From assembly GCA_014377155.1 (NCBI GenBank), contig JACMQD010000220.1:1-16591 (forward strand): DNA of 16,591 nucleotides, read 5' to 3'. Below are positions 1 through 7,677 of the stretch, in pieces. The stretch's first letter is position 1; each line of letters opens with the position of its first letter. This DNA is from Herminiimonas sp. (GTDB taxonomy: Bacteria; Pseudomonadota; Gammaproteobacteria; Burkholderiales; Burkholderiaceae). A model generated the notes under the pieces. The model worked only from the letters and a program-made list of their open reading frames with translations, was not told the DNA's origin and made no database searches. The position numbers and the translations under genes were made by a program.

Positions 1-333
1 CAGTGCAGCGAAGCCGAATTTCCCAAGAGAAAATTTTTCCTTCGTGAGTTTGCCGCCATTCGACGACACGCGACCCGCTTCGATCGCACAGTCCTTGCAC
101 ATGAAATAAATAATGACGCTGTTGCCATCAGAAGGCCCACCGTCCATTTTCACCAGTGCGCCGGAAGCACCGTTGCTATCGTCCATCGGACCGGGAAACG
201 ACCACATTTCGATATTTGAATCGGGGCTTTCCAATTTTTCCAATTGCATGGAGAACACCGCTTCGTAAAACGTCTTGGCGCGCGTCATGTCTTGCACATA
301 AATTTCGAACCAACCAACAGGTTTGCTTTGCAT
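1..333 (-). CDS. VOC (glyoxalase/bleomycin-resistance fold) family protein, 3' end cut by window edge
   Basis: Translating the minus strand from ATG at 333 gives an open frame of 111 codons that runs off the window, so the C-terminus is missing. The start reads MQSKPVGWFEIYVQDMTRAK and continues with TFYEAVF, the typical first beta-strand and helix of a VOC half-module (GWFEIYV...RAKTFYEAVF). Further on come the strand GALVKMDGG and the paired strand SVIIYFMCKD. VOC proteins are small metal-dependent or ligand-binding proteins; the substrate cannot be read from sequence. A GGAGA ribosome-binding site lies six bases before this ATG. Another ATG five bases upstream is in a different frame that closes after a few dozen codons, so it was rejected. 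The gene follows the broken VOC gene on the same strand by about 70 bases and may share its transcript. Confidence 0.85.
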   Translation of the reverse strand, partial: MQSKPVGWFEIYVQDMTRAKTFYEAVFSMQLEKLESPDSNIEMWSFPGPMDDSNGASGALVKMDGGPSDGNSVIIYFMCKDCAIEAGRVSSNGGKLTKEKFSLGKFGFAAL

Positions 334-402
334 TGCATTTCTCCAGGTGACGCAGCGGTTACAGGCAGAACCACGAAACAAAACGCTCCCAACTTATTCG
401 AT

Positions 403-814
403 CTAAGCGCCACCCGCATTGGCGGGATCCATCCAGAAAATCTCCCACACGTGGCCATCGGGGTCTTGTATCGAGCGCCCGAACATAAATCCGTGGTCTT
501 GTTGGGGATTCGGGTCAGCTTGCCCGCCGGCTGCCACTGCACGGTCAATAGTGGCATCGACCTCGTCACGGCTATCGACGCTCATGGTAAGCAGGGCAGC
601 ACTGGTCGCATGGGTATCTGCAATCGGCCTGGACGTGAAGCGACGATATTTTTCATGCGTCAGCAGCATGGCATATATCGATTCTGAAAAAACCATGCAG
701 GCGGACGTTTCGTCCGAAAAATTTTCGGTTCTTGGTGCCACCCAGCGCTTGATAAAACGTCGTTGAACGGGCGAGGTCGTAAATGGGTAAATTGACAAAT
801 ATCATTTTTGGCAT
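403..814 (-). pseudogene. VOC family protein, broken by a single-base frameshift
   Basis: The N-terminus starts at ATG 814 and reads MPKMIFVNLPIYDLARSTTF, then YQALGGTKNRKF. From there the family sequence continues in another frame (FSDETSACMVFSESIYAMLLTH), ending with DPDGHVWEIFWMDP and a stop at 403. Both halves match one VOC family (about 136 residues, 'glyoxalase/lactoylglutathione lyase-like'). Removing one T from the minus-strand run A4T5 (plus-strand A5 at about 717-721) gives a continuous KFSDET reading, so the lesion is one inserted base. As written, the N-terminal frame ends at 653. It could be a real pseudogene, a phase-variable tract or a sequencing error in a homopolymer. The break is plain; its cause is not. 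Confidence 0.8.
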
Positions 815-943
815 GCGAGTCTCTTTAACGTGAATCGGTGACAACAAATGGCACTGGTCTGGATTGCTCGACTGCGGGCCATGCGCCGATGTCGAAAAGG
901 CGTGCATACCACGCGATGTCGATGCGTCTTTGACAAGCATTGC

Positions 944-973
944 ATCATAGGCCAACGTAATCATAGGCCAACG
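944..973. repeat. 16-bp-period tandem duplication at the end of the DUF6544-like gene
   Basis: The 14-bp unit ATCATAGGCCAACG occurs at 944-957 and again at 960-973 with two bases between, which is a 16-bp tandem duplication. Since 16 is not a multiple of three, the duplication shifts the frame at the 3' end of the minus-strand gene and supplies its stop codon (TGA at 947-945). Confidence 0.9.
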
Positions 974-1814
974 AGCTGAGGTTGCCTACAAAATAAGCCT
1001 GACCGCCTTTCGCGGCTTCGCCTCGGGTCGGCACCATCATCCCGTGGCGCATCTGGTAGTTCGAGAGACCGCAGACCCAAGGCAGCATGACCATGTCCTT
1101 GCCCGCGCCCGAGCCGCGCGCGTCGGCATGGACGGATCGGATCAGCCCGGCGTCATCGAACTTGAACAGCAAGGTCAACGCGATGGGACCGTCGACCAGC
1201 GTGGCGTGCGCCGACCGGTCGTCCACTGCCGTCCAGCGCACGCCCTGGCTGGGCAGCAGCGCCGTCGGATACCACGGCATTTCGGCAAAATAGCGCATCA
1301 GTTCACCGCGGGCGATCTCGCCGCCGCCCTGCACCGAAGCCACCGTAAATATGCCGAGCACGGCCGCATGCAGCGCGCCCTCGCCGGCAAGGTAGCTGTC
1401 GTGTACGTGGGCGGTCACACCAGGTAACATCGCCACGTGGCCGTTCCACAGAAAGCCAGGGCCGTGGGTAATAGCCCGCTGCGTCGAGGTGAATGGCTTC
1501 CAGTTTTCGTTAGTCGACGAATCGGCCGACATGTTGATCTTGCCAGTGAGCGCGAAGGTTGCGACGGCGATCAGTGGCTGGCCGTCCGTCAGTACGGTAC
1601 GAAAGTAGCGCTGAACAGGCGACGGCAGGTTGTCGATTTCGCATGCGTCGTAGGTATGCGCGAGGCCGGCAGGCGATGGCTTCCGGGTGGCGTCGAGCGC
1701 TGCCATTTTTGCCCCGGTCACACTAGCCCAGCGTACGCTGCCGTACGCGGCCAGACCCGCAAAGGCGGCCACCAGGCTGCCAACGACGACGGCCGTCCAT
1801 TCCAACCAGTTCAT
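945..1814 (-). CDS. Membrane-anchored protein of unknown function (DUF6544/DUF6920-like)
   Basis: The 289-residue product begins with one hydrophobic segment (about residues 7-28, WTAVVVGSLVAAFAGLAAYG), probably a signal anchor that puts the rest in the periplasm. The body carries the phrase LPSPVQRYFRTVLTDGQP (about 63-80), then WKPFTSTQRAI and GPGFLWNGHV. This pattern belongs to a family of uncharacterised bacterial proteins that I know as DUF6544 or DUF6920; I am not certain of the accession. No catalytic motif is evident. The ATG at 1814 has a GGAG box nine bases upstream. The gene starts 25 bases after the Acg-like pseudogene and may have been co-transcribed with it. The last codons lie in a 16-bp tandem duplication, and the present stop exists only because of that duplication. 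Confidence 0.75.
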   Translation of the reverse strand: MNWLEWTAVVVGSLVAAFAGLAAYGSVRWASVTGAKMAALDATRKPSPAGLAHTYDACEIDNLPSPVQRYFRTVLTDGQPLIAVATFALTGKINMSADSSTNENWKPFTSTQRAITHGPGFLWNGHVAMLPGVTAHVHDSYLAGEGALHAAVLGIFTVASVQGGGEIARGELMRYFAEMPWYPTALLPSQGVRWTAVDDRSAHATLVDGPIALTLLFKFDDAGLIRSVHADARGSGAGKDMVMLPWVCGLSNYQMRHGMMVPTRGEAAKGGQAYFVGNLSSLAYDYVGL

Positions 1815-1839
1815 GATTATTCTCCGGCACTGCGGGCGT

Positions 1840-2501
1840 TCAGATCAGCACTGACTGCAACGGGCGCCGCATCGACAGCGGCATGGCGGGTCCGCGTCCG
1901 AATCGCACCACCAGGTCGGGTCGCTGCGGGCTGGGGATGCCGAGACAGGCCGCGAACTGCGGCCGGATCGCACGACTTCGACGGGCTGATTCAGGAACGC
2001 ATTGCGGATTCTCCGAAACGGTCGCTTGCAGCGCGAACCGTTCGTAGCAACGGCCAGTTTCGACCCAGTGCGCCTTGTCACTGCGCGCGGAGACGAACAC
2101 CGTAATACCGGATCGAACTGCGGTTCGCCGTACCGTCCTTGTGCCAGAGCGGCATGCACCATGTTTTCAGCAGCACAACCGAGCGAGACGAAGAGGTGAT
2201 GGTCGTCCGGGTCGACGGCCGGGCAGCGGCGACTAAGGTCGGGCGAAATGGCAATGGACTTGTCGGCGATGTGAAAACGCCAGCATTGGGTATTGTGGCT
2301 CGATGGTGCCAGGATGGCGCAATGCACCAGATCCTGCGATGCGCTCGCAGCGGTGGCGGACGATCGGTTCCTCGTGGTTCTCAGGGTTTTCGCAGCGCGT
2401 TGCTCGGCCTCGCTCGATGAACAAGCCGTCAACGACGGCGTGGCAATGGCGCAGGCCGCCGCGAGAACCAGCTTCCTGCGGTACGGCGATGTGGTCTTCA
2501 C
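1840..2501 (-). pseudogene. Acg-family (nitroreductase-fold, FMN-binding) oxidoreductase, degraded
   Basis: The first frame, from GTG at 2501, encodes a basic N-terminus with RRK and a hydrophobic stretch ending LTAC (a possible export or lipobox signal). It is followed by LVHCAILAPSSHNTQCWRF and DLSRRCPAVDPDDHHLFVS, hallmarks of the Acg family (type member Rv2032 of Mycobacterium tuberculosis). After GEPQFDP (about 2105) the sequence jumps to the family's C-terminal part, VFVSARSDKAHWVETGRCYE, in another frame. NAFLNQPVEV is back in the first frame and RPDLVVRFGRGPAMP in the second again, ending at 1840. So there is an internal deletion of roughly 150 residues (family members are about 330) plus two more frameshifts near 2015 and 1970. 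The product cannot be functional. Confidence 0.85.
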
Positions 2502-2732
2502 TGATCTGTCTCACTTATGTCGAACTTCAATGCTACAGAATTACCCAAACCGCTCACGTCCGCGCATCGAACTTTGGACCGCATATCCGGCGTGCGTATC
2601 CCTATTATGATCTGGCGAGGCGGGCGGCCTCGGCCAGCCATAAGTTGACAGAAAAGCGATAGCCACGGCGTTTTAGAAGTGTCATTAAAGCGACCAGCCG
2701 ATCATGTCACAGGCACTACTGTCCACGGCGAG

Positions 2733-2803
2733 ATTAGACACCCGATACCCGGTTAGGAATTTTGATCTATATCAAAGAAATCGCAGACGCTCAGTTTTAG
2801 AAT
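2733..2803. promoter_or_regulatory. Predicted divergent FNR-dependent promoters
   Basis: On the plus strand TAGAAT occupies 2798-2803, exactly the -12 to -7 position expected for a class II FNR promoter with the box centred at -41.5 (+1 near 2810). On the minus strand TCTAAT at 2738-2733, preceded by TG, lies within one base of the ideal position (+1 near 2726). The minus promoter would have driven the Acg-like gene. The plus promoter has no recognisable gene after it. This is inference from spacing and consensus only. Confidence 0.5.
2762..2775. promoter_or_regulatory. Perfect FNR/Anr-type binding site
   Basis: TTGAT-CTAT-ATCAA matches the FNR consensus TTGAT-N4-ATCAA at every fixed position. 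FNR-family proteins with an oxygen-labile iron-sulphur cluster bind this palindrome and activate transcription when oxygen is low. The site lies 260 bases upstream of the Acg-like pseudogene and about 820 bases upstream of the acyl-CoA synthetase gene. A related site with the same right-hand flank (AAAGAAATCG) precedes the universal stress protein gene in this window. Confidence 0.75.
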
Positions 2804-3479
2804 CGCGCTCACCATCACGTTCCGAGCAATCAGTTTTGCATCCTGGTTGAAAAATTATCGAACCGCGCCGGATACGGGAAACGCGACGTCATACGGATCT
2901 GCCGCAGAGTGCGCTTGCCGCATTCCGCGCATGGATTGATAGACGAGGGAGCATGAATATTGCCGCTCAGCCGTGAGGCAGAATTTTGGCAGGACTGCAG
3001 CGAAATTATTTGTCGACACGATTCCAGGCACTGCAAAATTGACCTGATCCAGGTGCCGGCGATCGATCGCGTAAAACATGTGCTGCGCTGGCGAGGACAA
3101 TCGATTACCTTTATCGTCAAAACGCCAACGACTGAGTTTTCTCATGCGCGGCCGCTTGCAAGAATGCCGTTTGCGTTGTGCGGCAGCTTTCATTTTTCGT
3201 TCCCCGCTGTCGCCATTGATCTTGCCAGCTATCGCGCTGGTATTCATGAACGTAATAAAAAAATCGGGTGCGACGAACCCCCGGATCGGTTTCACTATAG
3301 ATGGATGATTGACGCAAGCGTATTTGCAACGAGGGGTTTCTCATCGTGATGTCCTGCCCATTGAACACTTGTTGGGCCACAGGTTAGGATAATGCCAGGC
3401 TTGGGCTGAGGGTGGGATTCGGCGGGCGGGCAGCGCTCCCATCTACAGGGCAGTGCGTTCAAACTTTGCTACCGCGGCT

Positions 3480-3499
3480 GGCGGTGGCGGTGGCGGTGG
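3480..3499. repeat. GGCGGT simple hexanucleotide repeat
   Basis: GGCGGT occurs three times in tandem with a partial fourth copy. It lies about 95 bases upstream of the acyl-CoA synthetase start, in non-coding sequence. Confidence 0.85.
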
Positions 3500-3571
3500 A
3501 TCGGGCCGCCAGATACATGTTCTCCGTGCGCCGCTTCGACCTGGTTTCAGGCTTCTCAAATTACCCGGCCT

Positions 3572-3595
3572 TGTGCCCTTAATGTGCCCTTAATG
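3572..3595. repeat. 11-bp tandem repeat spanning the start of the acyl-CoA synthetase gene
   Basis: TGTGCCCTTAA is repeated head to tail at 3572-3582 and 3583-3593, and TG follows each copy. The repeat creates both candidate starts of the next gene in one frame, GTG at 3584 and ATG at 3593, and leaves no purine-rich ribosome-binding site in front of either. Confidence 0.85.
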
Positions 3596-5425
3596 AACAC
3601 TTCGATCAATACCAGCCTCAGCGATCCGCTGATTGCCGTTCGCACCTTGTCCGAACTTTTCGCATGGCGCGTGAAAGAAAGCCCGCTCGCGCCGGCCTAC
3701 CTGTCGTTCGATGAGACCACTGCGATCTGGATACCGATATCCTGGCAAGCAATCGCGGACCAGGTGGAACGCGTCGCCATCGCACTCGACCGGCAGCGGC
3801 TGGAACATGGCGCCCGTATCGCCATCCTGTTGCCAAATGGGATCGATGCAGTCGCCTTCGACCAGGCCGCGCTGGCCAGCGCGTGTGTGCCGGTACCGAT
3901 GCACGCGCTCGATAATCCAGCGAGCATCGCCTACATCCTTGCGGACAGCGAAGCGTCGCTGCTCGTTGTACAAACCGCCGCGCAATGGCAGGCCATCGTC
4001 AGCACGGACACGGCGCTGCCAGCATTGCGCCAAGTCGTCATCCTGGAAAGCTGGTCCGCCGCTCTGCCATCGAGTGGTTCCGGTAGCGTATCGGCATTTC
4101 AGGATTGGTTAATCGCGTCGTCAGGCAGCGCGCCAAATGTGCGCCGAGCAGCCAAACCCGACGACTTGGCCGCGCTGGTCTACACGTCAGGTACCACAGG
4201 CAAGCCCAAGGGCGTGATGCTGACGCACGATAATGTGCTGCAAAACGTCAAATCCATTTTGCAGCGCGTGACACCGGTGCCGCACGATGTATTCCTGTCG
4301 TTCCTTCCTCTGTCGCACACCTTCGAACGCACCGTCGGCTATTATCTGCCGATTGCCGCTGGCTGTTGCGTTGCGCATTCCCGTTCGGCGACGTTGCTGG
4401 CCGAAGACATGCAAGTGGTGCGTCCGACGATCCTGGTCTCTGTGCCGCGTATCTATGAACGGGTGTATGCCGCGATCGAGTCGAAGCTGCTCGGCGCGCC
4501 GCTGAAGTCGCGCTTGTTCCACGCGACCCATCGGCTTGGCTGGCGCCGCTTTTGCCGTGCGCAGCACCTGCCGGTGCCGGCTGGTGCATTCAGGCTGGTC
4601 GATGCGATCTTGTGGCCGCTGCTCGACAGGCTGGTGGCGTCCGGCATCCGGGACCGGTTCGGTGGCCGCTTGCGCGTGGCGGTAAGCGGTGGAGCGGCGC
4701 TGTCGCAACCGATCGCACACTGTTTTCTCGGGCTCGGTTTGCCGATCCTGCAGGGCTACGGCATGACGGAAACATCCCCCGTGGTGGCAGCCAACGGCCT
4801 TGCCGACAACGATCCCGCTACCATCGGCAGAGTGTTGGCCGGAGTCGAGGTCAGGATCGGCGAGAACCGCGAATTGCAAGTGCGGGGGCGCTTGGTGATG
4901 CGCGGATACTGGAAGCGCGAGGCCGATACGGCGGCCGCCTTTATCGATGGCTGGCTACGCACGGGCGATCAGGCCGCAATCGAGGGTGGGCGTCTTCGCA
5001 TCCTGGGACGTATCAAGGAGATTATCGTCACCTCGACTGGCGAGAAGATCGCGCCCGCCGACCTGGAGCAGGCGATCACCAGCAGCGCCCTGTTCGAGCA
5101 GGCCTATGCGTTCGGCGAGAACCGGCCATTCATTGGGTGCGCGGTGGTGCTGAGCGCCGCCGGCTGGACCGCGATGGCGGCCGAACTGACGCTGGACCCT
5201 GAAGCCGACGAAAGCCTGCGTGCGCGCAGTGCCGTAACACTGGCCCTGACGCATCTGCACGCACTGACCAAGGGCTTTCCGCGCTATGCCGAGCCACGCG
5301 CGGTGATTCTCAGCCGCACGCCCTGGACCAGCGAGAATTCCCTGCTGACCCCGACTCTGAAGCTAAAACGCCTGAATCTGGCTCACCATTTTGCCGCGGA
5401 CATCGACAGGCTCTACTCGCGCTAA
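3593..5425 (+). CDS. AMP-dependent long-chain acyl-CoA synthetase (FadD15-like)
   Basis: The product is about 610 residues, normal for long-chain fatty acid-CoA ligases, which activate fatty acids with ATP through an acyl-adenylate and pass them to CoA. Counting from the alternative GTG at 3584, the motifs in order are: phosphate loop YTSGTTGKPKG (200-210), FLPLSHTFER (240-249), GYGMTE (391-396), RTGD (459-462), the hinge region GRIKEIIVTSTGEKIAP (475-491) and the catalytic C-terminal lysine region LTPTLKLKR (588-596). The SHTFER phrase and the HLHALTKGFPRYAEPR tail fit FadD15-type enzymes rather than short-chain or NRPS adenylation domains. No signal peptide or membrane segment is seen. The ATG at 3593 was chosen over GTG 3584; both sit in a tandem repeat without a clear ribosome-binding site. 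The gene appears to stand alone, with 248 bases before the next gene. Confidence 0.9.
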   Translation: MNTSINTSLSDPLIAVRTLSELFAWRVKESPLAPAYLSFDETTAIWIPISWQAIADQVERVAIALDRQRLEHGARIAILLPNGIDAVAFDQAALASACVPVPMHALDNPASIAYILADSEASLLVVQTAAQWQAIVSTDTALPALRQVVILESWSAALPSSGSGSVSAFQDWLIASSGSAPNVRRAAKPDDLAALVYTSGTTGKPKGVMLTHDNVLQNVKSILQRVTPVPHDVFLSFLPLSHTFERTVGYYLPIAAGCCVAHSRSATLLAEDMQVVRPTILVSVPRIYERVYAAIESKLLGAPLKSRLFHATHRLGWRRFCRAQHLPVPAGAFRLVDAILWPLLDRLVASGIRDRFGGRLRVAVSGGAALSQPIAHCFLGLGLPILQGYGMTETSPVVAANGLADNDPATIGRVLAGVEVRIGENRELQVRGRLVMRGYWKREADTAAAFIDGWLRTGDQAAIEGGRLRILGRIKEIIVTSTGEKIAPADLEQAITSSALFEQAYAFGENRPFIGCAVVLSAAGWTAMAAELTLDPEADESLRARSAVTLALTHLHALTKGFPRYAEPRAVILSRTPWTSENSLLTPTLKLKRLNLAHHFAADIDRLYSR

Positions 5426-5673
5426 ACAGGGTAGTATTACTTTTGTGGTACGACGCCCAGGGACACCGATCGCGGCCGAGCTGTGTTACTGGCCGCGGAG
5501 CCCAGGGCAACTGGTGCCCGCCACCGTACCGGCTAGTGGTTTTTGATTGTTTACACTGATAACAGGAGCACTGCCATCACACCATTACACACAAATGCTC
5601 ACGGTCAAAGTCGCTTTTCGCGTCGCGCCGAGCATCTTACTCAACGTGAGGCGCCATCTCGGCGTCGCCAGTC

Positions 5674-6315
5674 ATGAAGTTCCTGCACACCCTACCGGCC
5701 GCGCTGGTGGTGGCCGTCGCGGAGGCTGTCGCAGCAGACGGCCCGGTCTATACGGTTGTCAAGCGCTATCCAGCGTTCGAGGTTCGCCAGTACGCGCCAT
5801 ACATCGTGGCCGAGGTCACGGTGCCCGGACCGGCCAGTGAGGTGGGGAGCCAGGGATTCACGCTGCTGTCGGCCTACATTTTCGGCGGCAACCAAGGTCG
5901 ACGCCAGCTGGCGATGACTGCGCCGGTGACGAATGCACCTGTTACGACGACACCAGAGCCAGTGCGACTTGCCATGACCGCGCCCGTGACGCAGAGTGCC
6001 AGCGCCGCGACAGGCGACGGTAGCGGGTTCATCGTGCAATTCACCATGCCGCGCGGCGAAACACTGGCGACCTTGCCGATCCCGAACAACGCCCGCGTGC
6101 GTCTGCGCGAACAGCCGGGTCAGCTTTATGCAGTCATTACCTACAGCGGCCGCTGGACACAGAGCAACGATCAAGAGCACATCGATACCTTGCGGCGGGC
6201 GGTTGTCGATGCAGCGTTGACACCCATCGGCGAGCCTGTCATTGCACGCTATGACGCTCCCTTCGTGCCGCCGCCGCTGCGCCACAACGAAGTGTGGTTG
6301 AGCCTGGTGCCTTGA
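5674..6315 (+). CDS. SOUL-family haem-binding protein, exported
   Basis: The 213-residue product starts with a short signal peptide (MKFLHTLPAALVVAVAEAVA, cleavage near residue 21). It is followed by the SOUL/HBP core: VYTVVKRYPAFEVRQYAPYI, FTLLSAYIFGGNQGRRQLAM, the repeated phrase LAMTAPVT (two copies, about 30 residues apart), FTMPRGETLATLPIPNN, and a C-terminal ARYDAPFVPPPLRHNEVWL. The last phrase (YDAPF...RRNEVW) is diagnostic of the family. Family members bind haem or tetrapyrroles; the role of bacterial exported versions is not established. The ATG is chosen because it gives a complete signal peptide, although no strong ribosome-binding site precedes it. The gene is convergent with the universal stress protein gene. 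A weak CCAC/GTGG hairpin followed by TTTTT (5521-5544) lies upstream, after the synthetase gene. Confidence 0.9.
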   Translation: MKFLHTLPAALVVAVAEAVAADGPVYTVVKRYPAFEVRQYAPYIVAEVTVPGPASEVGSQGFTLLSAYIFGGNQGRRQLAMTAPVTNAPVTTTPEPVRLAMTAPVTQSASAATGDGSGFIVQFTMPRGETLATLPIPNNARVRLREQPGQLYAVITYSGRWTQSNDQEHIDTLRRAVVDAALTPIGEPVIARYDAPFVPPPLRHNEVWLSLVP

Positions 6316-6323
6316 CGGTGGTA

Positions 6324-6352
6324 CAGGCCATGGCGGCCTTCGAGGTGGCCTG
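6324..6352. terminator. Hairpin between convergent genes, possible terminator
   Basis: CAGGCCA (6324-6330) pairs perfectly with TGGCCTG (6346-6352) around a 15-base loop, 9 bases after the SOUL gene stop. It lacks a U-tract, so it is at best a weak or factor-assisted terminator for the plus-strand gene. Confidence 0.3.
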
Positions 6353-6583
6353 GCGAAATAGTTGCGGTTGACAGTGCATGGCGCATGGCCGATACGGCAA
6401 TCTGCAAGATATTTTGAATCACCAATGTCGATCGTCAGGGTAGATGATTTTAGAACGAAAAGGCATCCGAATAAACCATCCCCGCTGCGGTGTCCGAGGC
6501 CGAGCAGCGCAGCGGGAACGAACGCCGTATTCAGACTCTAGACTTTTCAAAAGCCCAAGGCGACAATGGCCGAACAATTGGCC

Positions 6584-7429
6584 TCAGTGACACATGAATA
6601 CCGGGATGGTCATGGAGTTCAGGATCGTATGCGTGACCCCGCCCAATATGACTTCCCTGAAGCGTGAATGACCATATCCGCCCATCACGATCACGTCGGC
6701 ACCGATGTCGGCCGCGTGGGACAGGAGCGCGTTGCCAATGTCGATGTCGGACGGTAAGGTCTGTTGCAAAACCTCGACGTTGACGCCGTGCCGTGCGAGG
6801 CGCAGCGCAATATCCGCGCCGGGCTGCTGGCCATGGGCGCCAACCTGGTGGGCAGTTTTGTAGACTACCAGATGCACGATGTCCGCTTTTTGCAGCAAGG
6901 GAATGGCTGCCGCGACCGACCTGCTTGCTTCGATGCTGGCGTCCCACGCGACCAGCACTTTTTTCGCCACGTGATCGAACCGACCGGTGTAAGGAACGAT
7001 CAATACCGGACAGCCGGAATTCATCAGCACATATTCGGGAAAATCGGCACGCAGATAAGGTGGGAGCGCGTCCAGATTCACTTGACCGATGACTGCCAAA
7101 TCGCAATAGCGCGCGTGCAGGCTAAGGCCCGCGCCTGCTTCGTCATCGACCACCCGCTTTTCGAATGACTGCACGGCCATGCTGCGAGCCGTTTCTTCGA
7201 ATGTGGCCAGGCTCAGTTTGGCATGGTCTCGCAGATAATCCAGGGCGCTACTCAAGTAAAGTCCTTCGCCTCCCATGGTGTCGGGCATGTAGGTCTCGGC
7301 GGAGATGCCGGTGACGGCCGCGCCGATCAAGTGTGCATCGAATTGTATGGCCAGGTTGGCCGCGAGCTTGAGCTGCTCCGTTGCCCGCTCAGAGCCGTCC
7401 AAATGCACGAGTATGGTTTTATAGGACAT
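6584..7429 (-). CDS. Universal stress protein with two UspA domains
   Basis: The 281-residue protein has two tandem Usp domains. The first starts MSYKTILVHLDGSERATEQL and ends at GCPVLIVPY (about residue 158); the second starts KKVLVAWDASIEASRSV and ends IPVFMCH. The nucleotide-binding pattern G-x2-G-x9-G-(S/T) is present in the second domain (GGYGHSRFREVILGGVTHTI). The first domain has no such pattern. Tandem Usp proteins are cytoplasmic and act in survival of stress, energy limitation or low oxygen. ATG 7429 is preferred over upstream starts of the same frame (to 7618) because a GAGGAG box lies just before it and it begins at the conserved first beta-strand. An FNR-like promoter about 180 bases upstream suggests induction when oxygen falls. 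Confidence 0.92.
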   Translation of the reverse strand: MSYKTILVHLDGSERATEQLKLAANLAIQFDAHLIGAAVTGISAETYMPDTMGGEGLYLSSALDYLRDHAKLSLATFEETARSMAVQSFEKRVVDDEAGAGLSLHARYCDLAVIGQVNLDALPPYLRADFPEYVLMNSGCPVLIVPYTGRFDHVAKKVLVAWDASIEASRSVAAAIPLLQKADIVHLVVYKTAHQVGAHGQQPGADIALRLARHGVNVEVLQQTLPSDIDIGNALLSHAADIGADVIVMGGYGHSRFREVILGGVTHTILNSMTIPVFMCH

Positions 7430-7576
7430 GTGACACTCCTCGAAAAGACGCGCCAAAGTGACAGGCGACAAAAGATATTGCAGCACGAACGTCAGCGGCG
7501 CGCGGTCTGCCGGATGAGTGGCGATGTTCGCTGCCGGTGCCCCATGGTCTGCAGGAAAAGTGACGGGCTTGCGATG

Positions 7577-7618
7577 AGTGTACGGACTGACCTTTTCGAT
7601 TTCTTTGAGGTGGATCAA
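7577..7618 (-). promoter_or_regulatory. FNR-like class II promoter of the universal stress protein gene
   Basis: Read on the minus strand, TTGAT-CCAC-CTCAA (7618-7605) differs from the FNR consensus at one fixed position. TACACT at 7582-7577 falls exactly where the -10 element should be if the box is centred at -41.5 (+1 near 7570), leaving a leader of about 140 bases. The ten bases after the box core are the same as those right of the FNR box at 2762. Confidence 0.6.
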
Positions 7619-7677
7619 AAATAGCCAAGTGCTAAGAGTCGGAGAAATTGCGCGTCAACGCCGTGATGCGCTCTGTT

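Larger units (their letters stand above)
2502..3592. other. About 1.1 kb without a recognisable gene
   Basis: Both strands contain only ORFs of 130-146 codons or fewer (for example minus 2855-3295 and plus 2960-3349). They overlap one another, have no recognisable motif and no convincing ribosome-binding site. What can be supported here is an FNR-type box at 2762-2775, possible core promoters on both sides of it, a weak hairpin with a T-rich tail at 3165-3198 (TGCCG/CGGCA arms), a GGCGGT simple repeat and an 11-bp tandem repeat just before the acyl-CoA synthetase gene. The stretch may be the remains of deleted genes or may hold a non-coding transcript. Confidence 0.6.

Noticed and set aside
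1437..2105. Plus-strand ORF of 222 codons across the DUF6544-like gene start and the Acg pseudogene
   Set aside because: The composition is rich in arginine and alanine, no motif is present, and both minus-strand genes explain the sequence better.
2855..3349. Overlapping ORFs on both strands in the gap before the acyl-CoA synthetase gene
   Set aside because: They have no recognisable domain, no ribosome-binding site and they compete for the same bases; nothing favours one over another.
4187..4879. Antisense ORF of 230 codons inside the acyl-CoA synthetase gene
   Set aside because: It lies wholly opposite a well-supported gene, has arginine- and histidine-rich sequence without motifs, and is explained by GC-rich codon usage.
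5471..5497. CGCGGCC/GGCCGCG hairpin after the acyl-CoA synthetase gene as terminator
   Set aside because: The loop is 13 bases and no T-run follows; chance dyads of this size are common in GC-rich DNA.
5547..5840. Plus-strand ORF of 97 codons overlapping the SOUL gene start
   Set aside because: It is in another frame from the SOUL protein, with no motif, and runs into the coding region of a clear family member.
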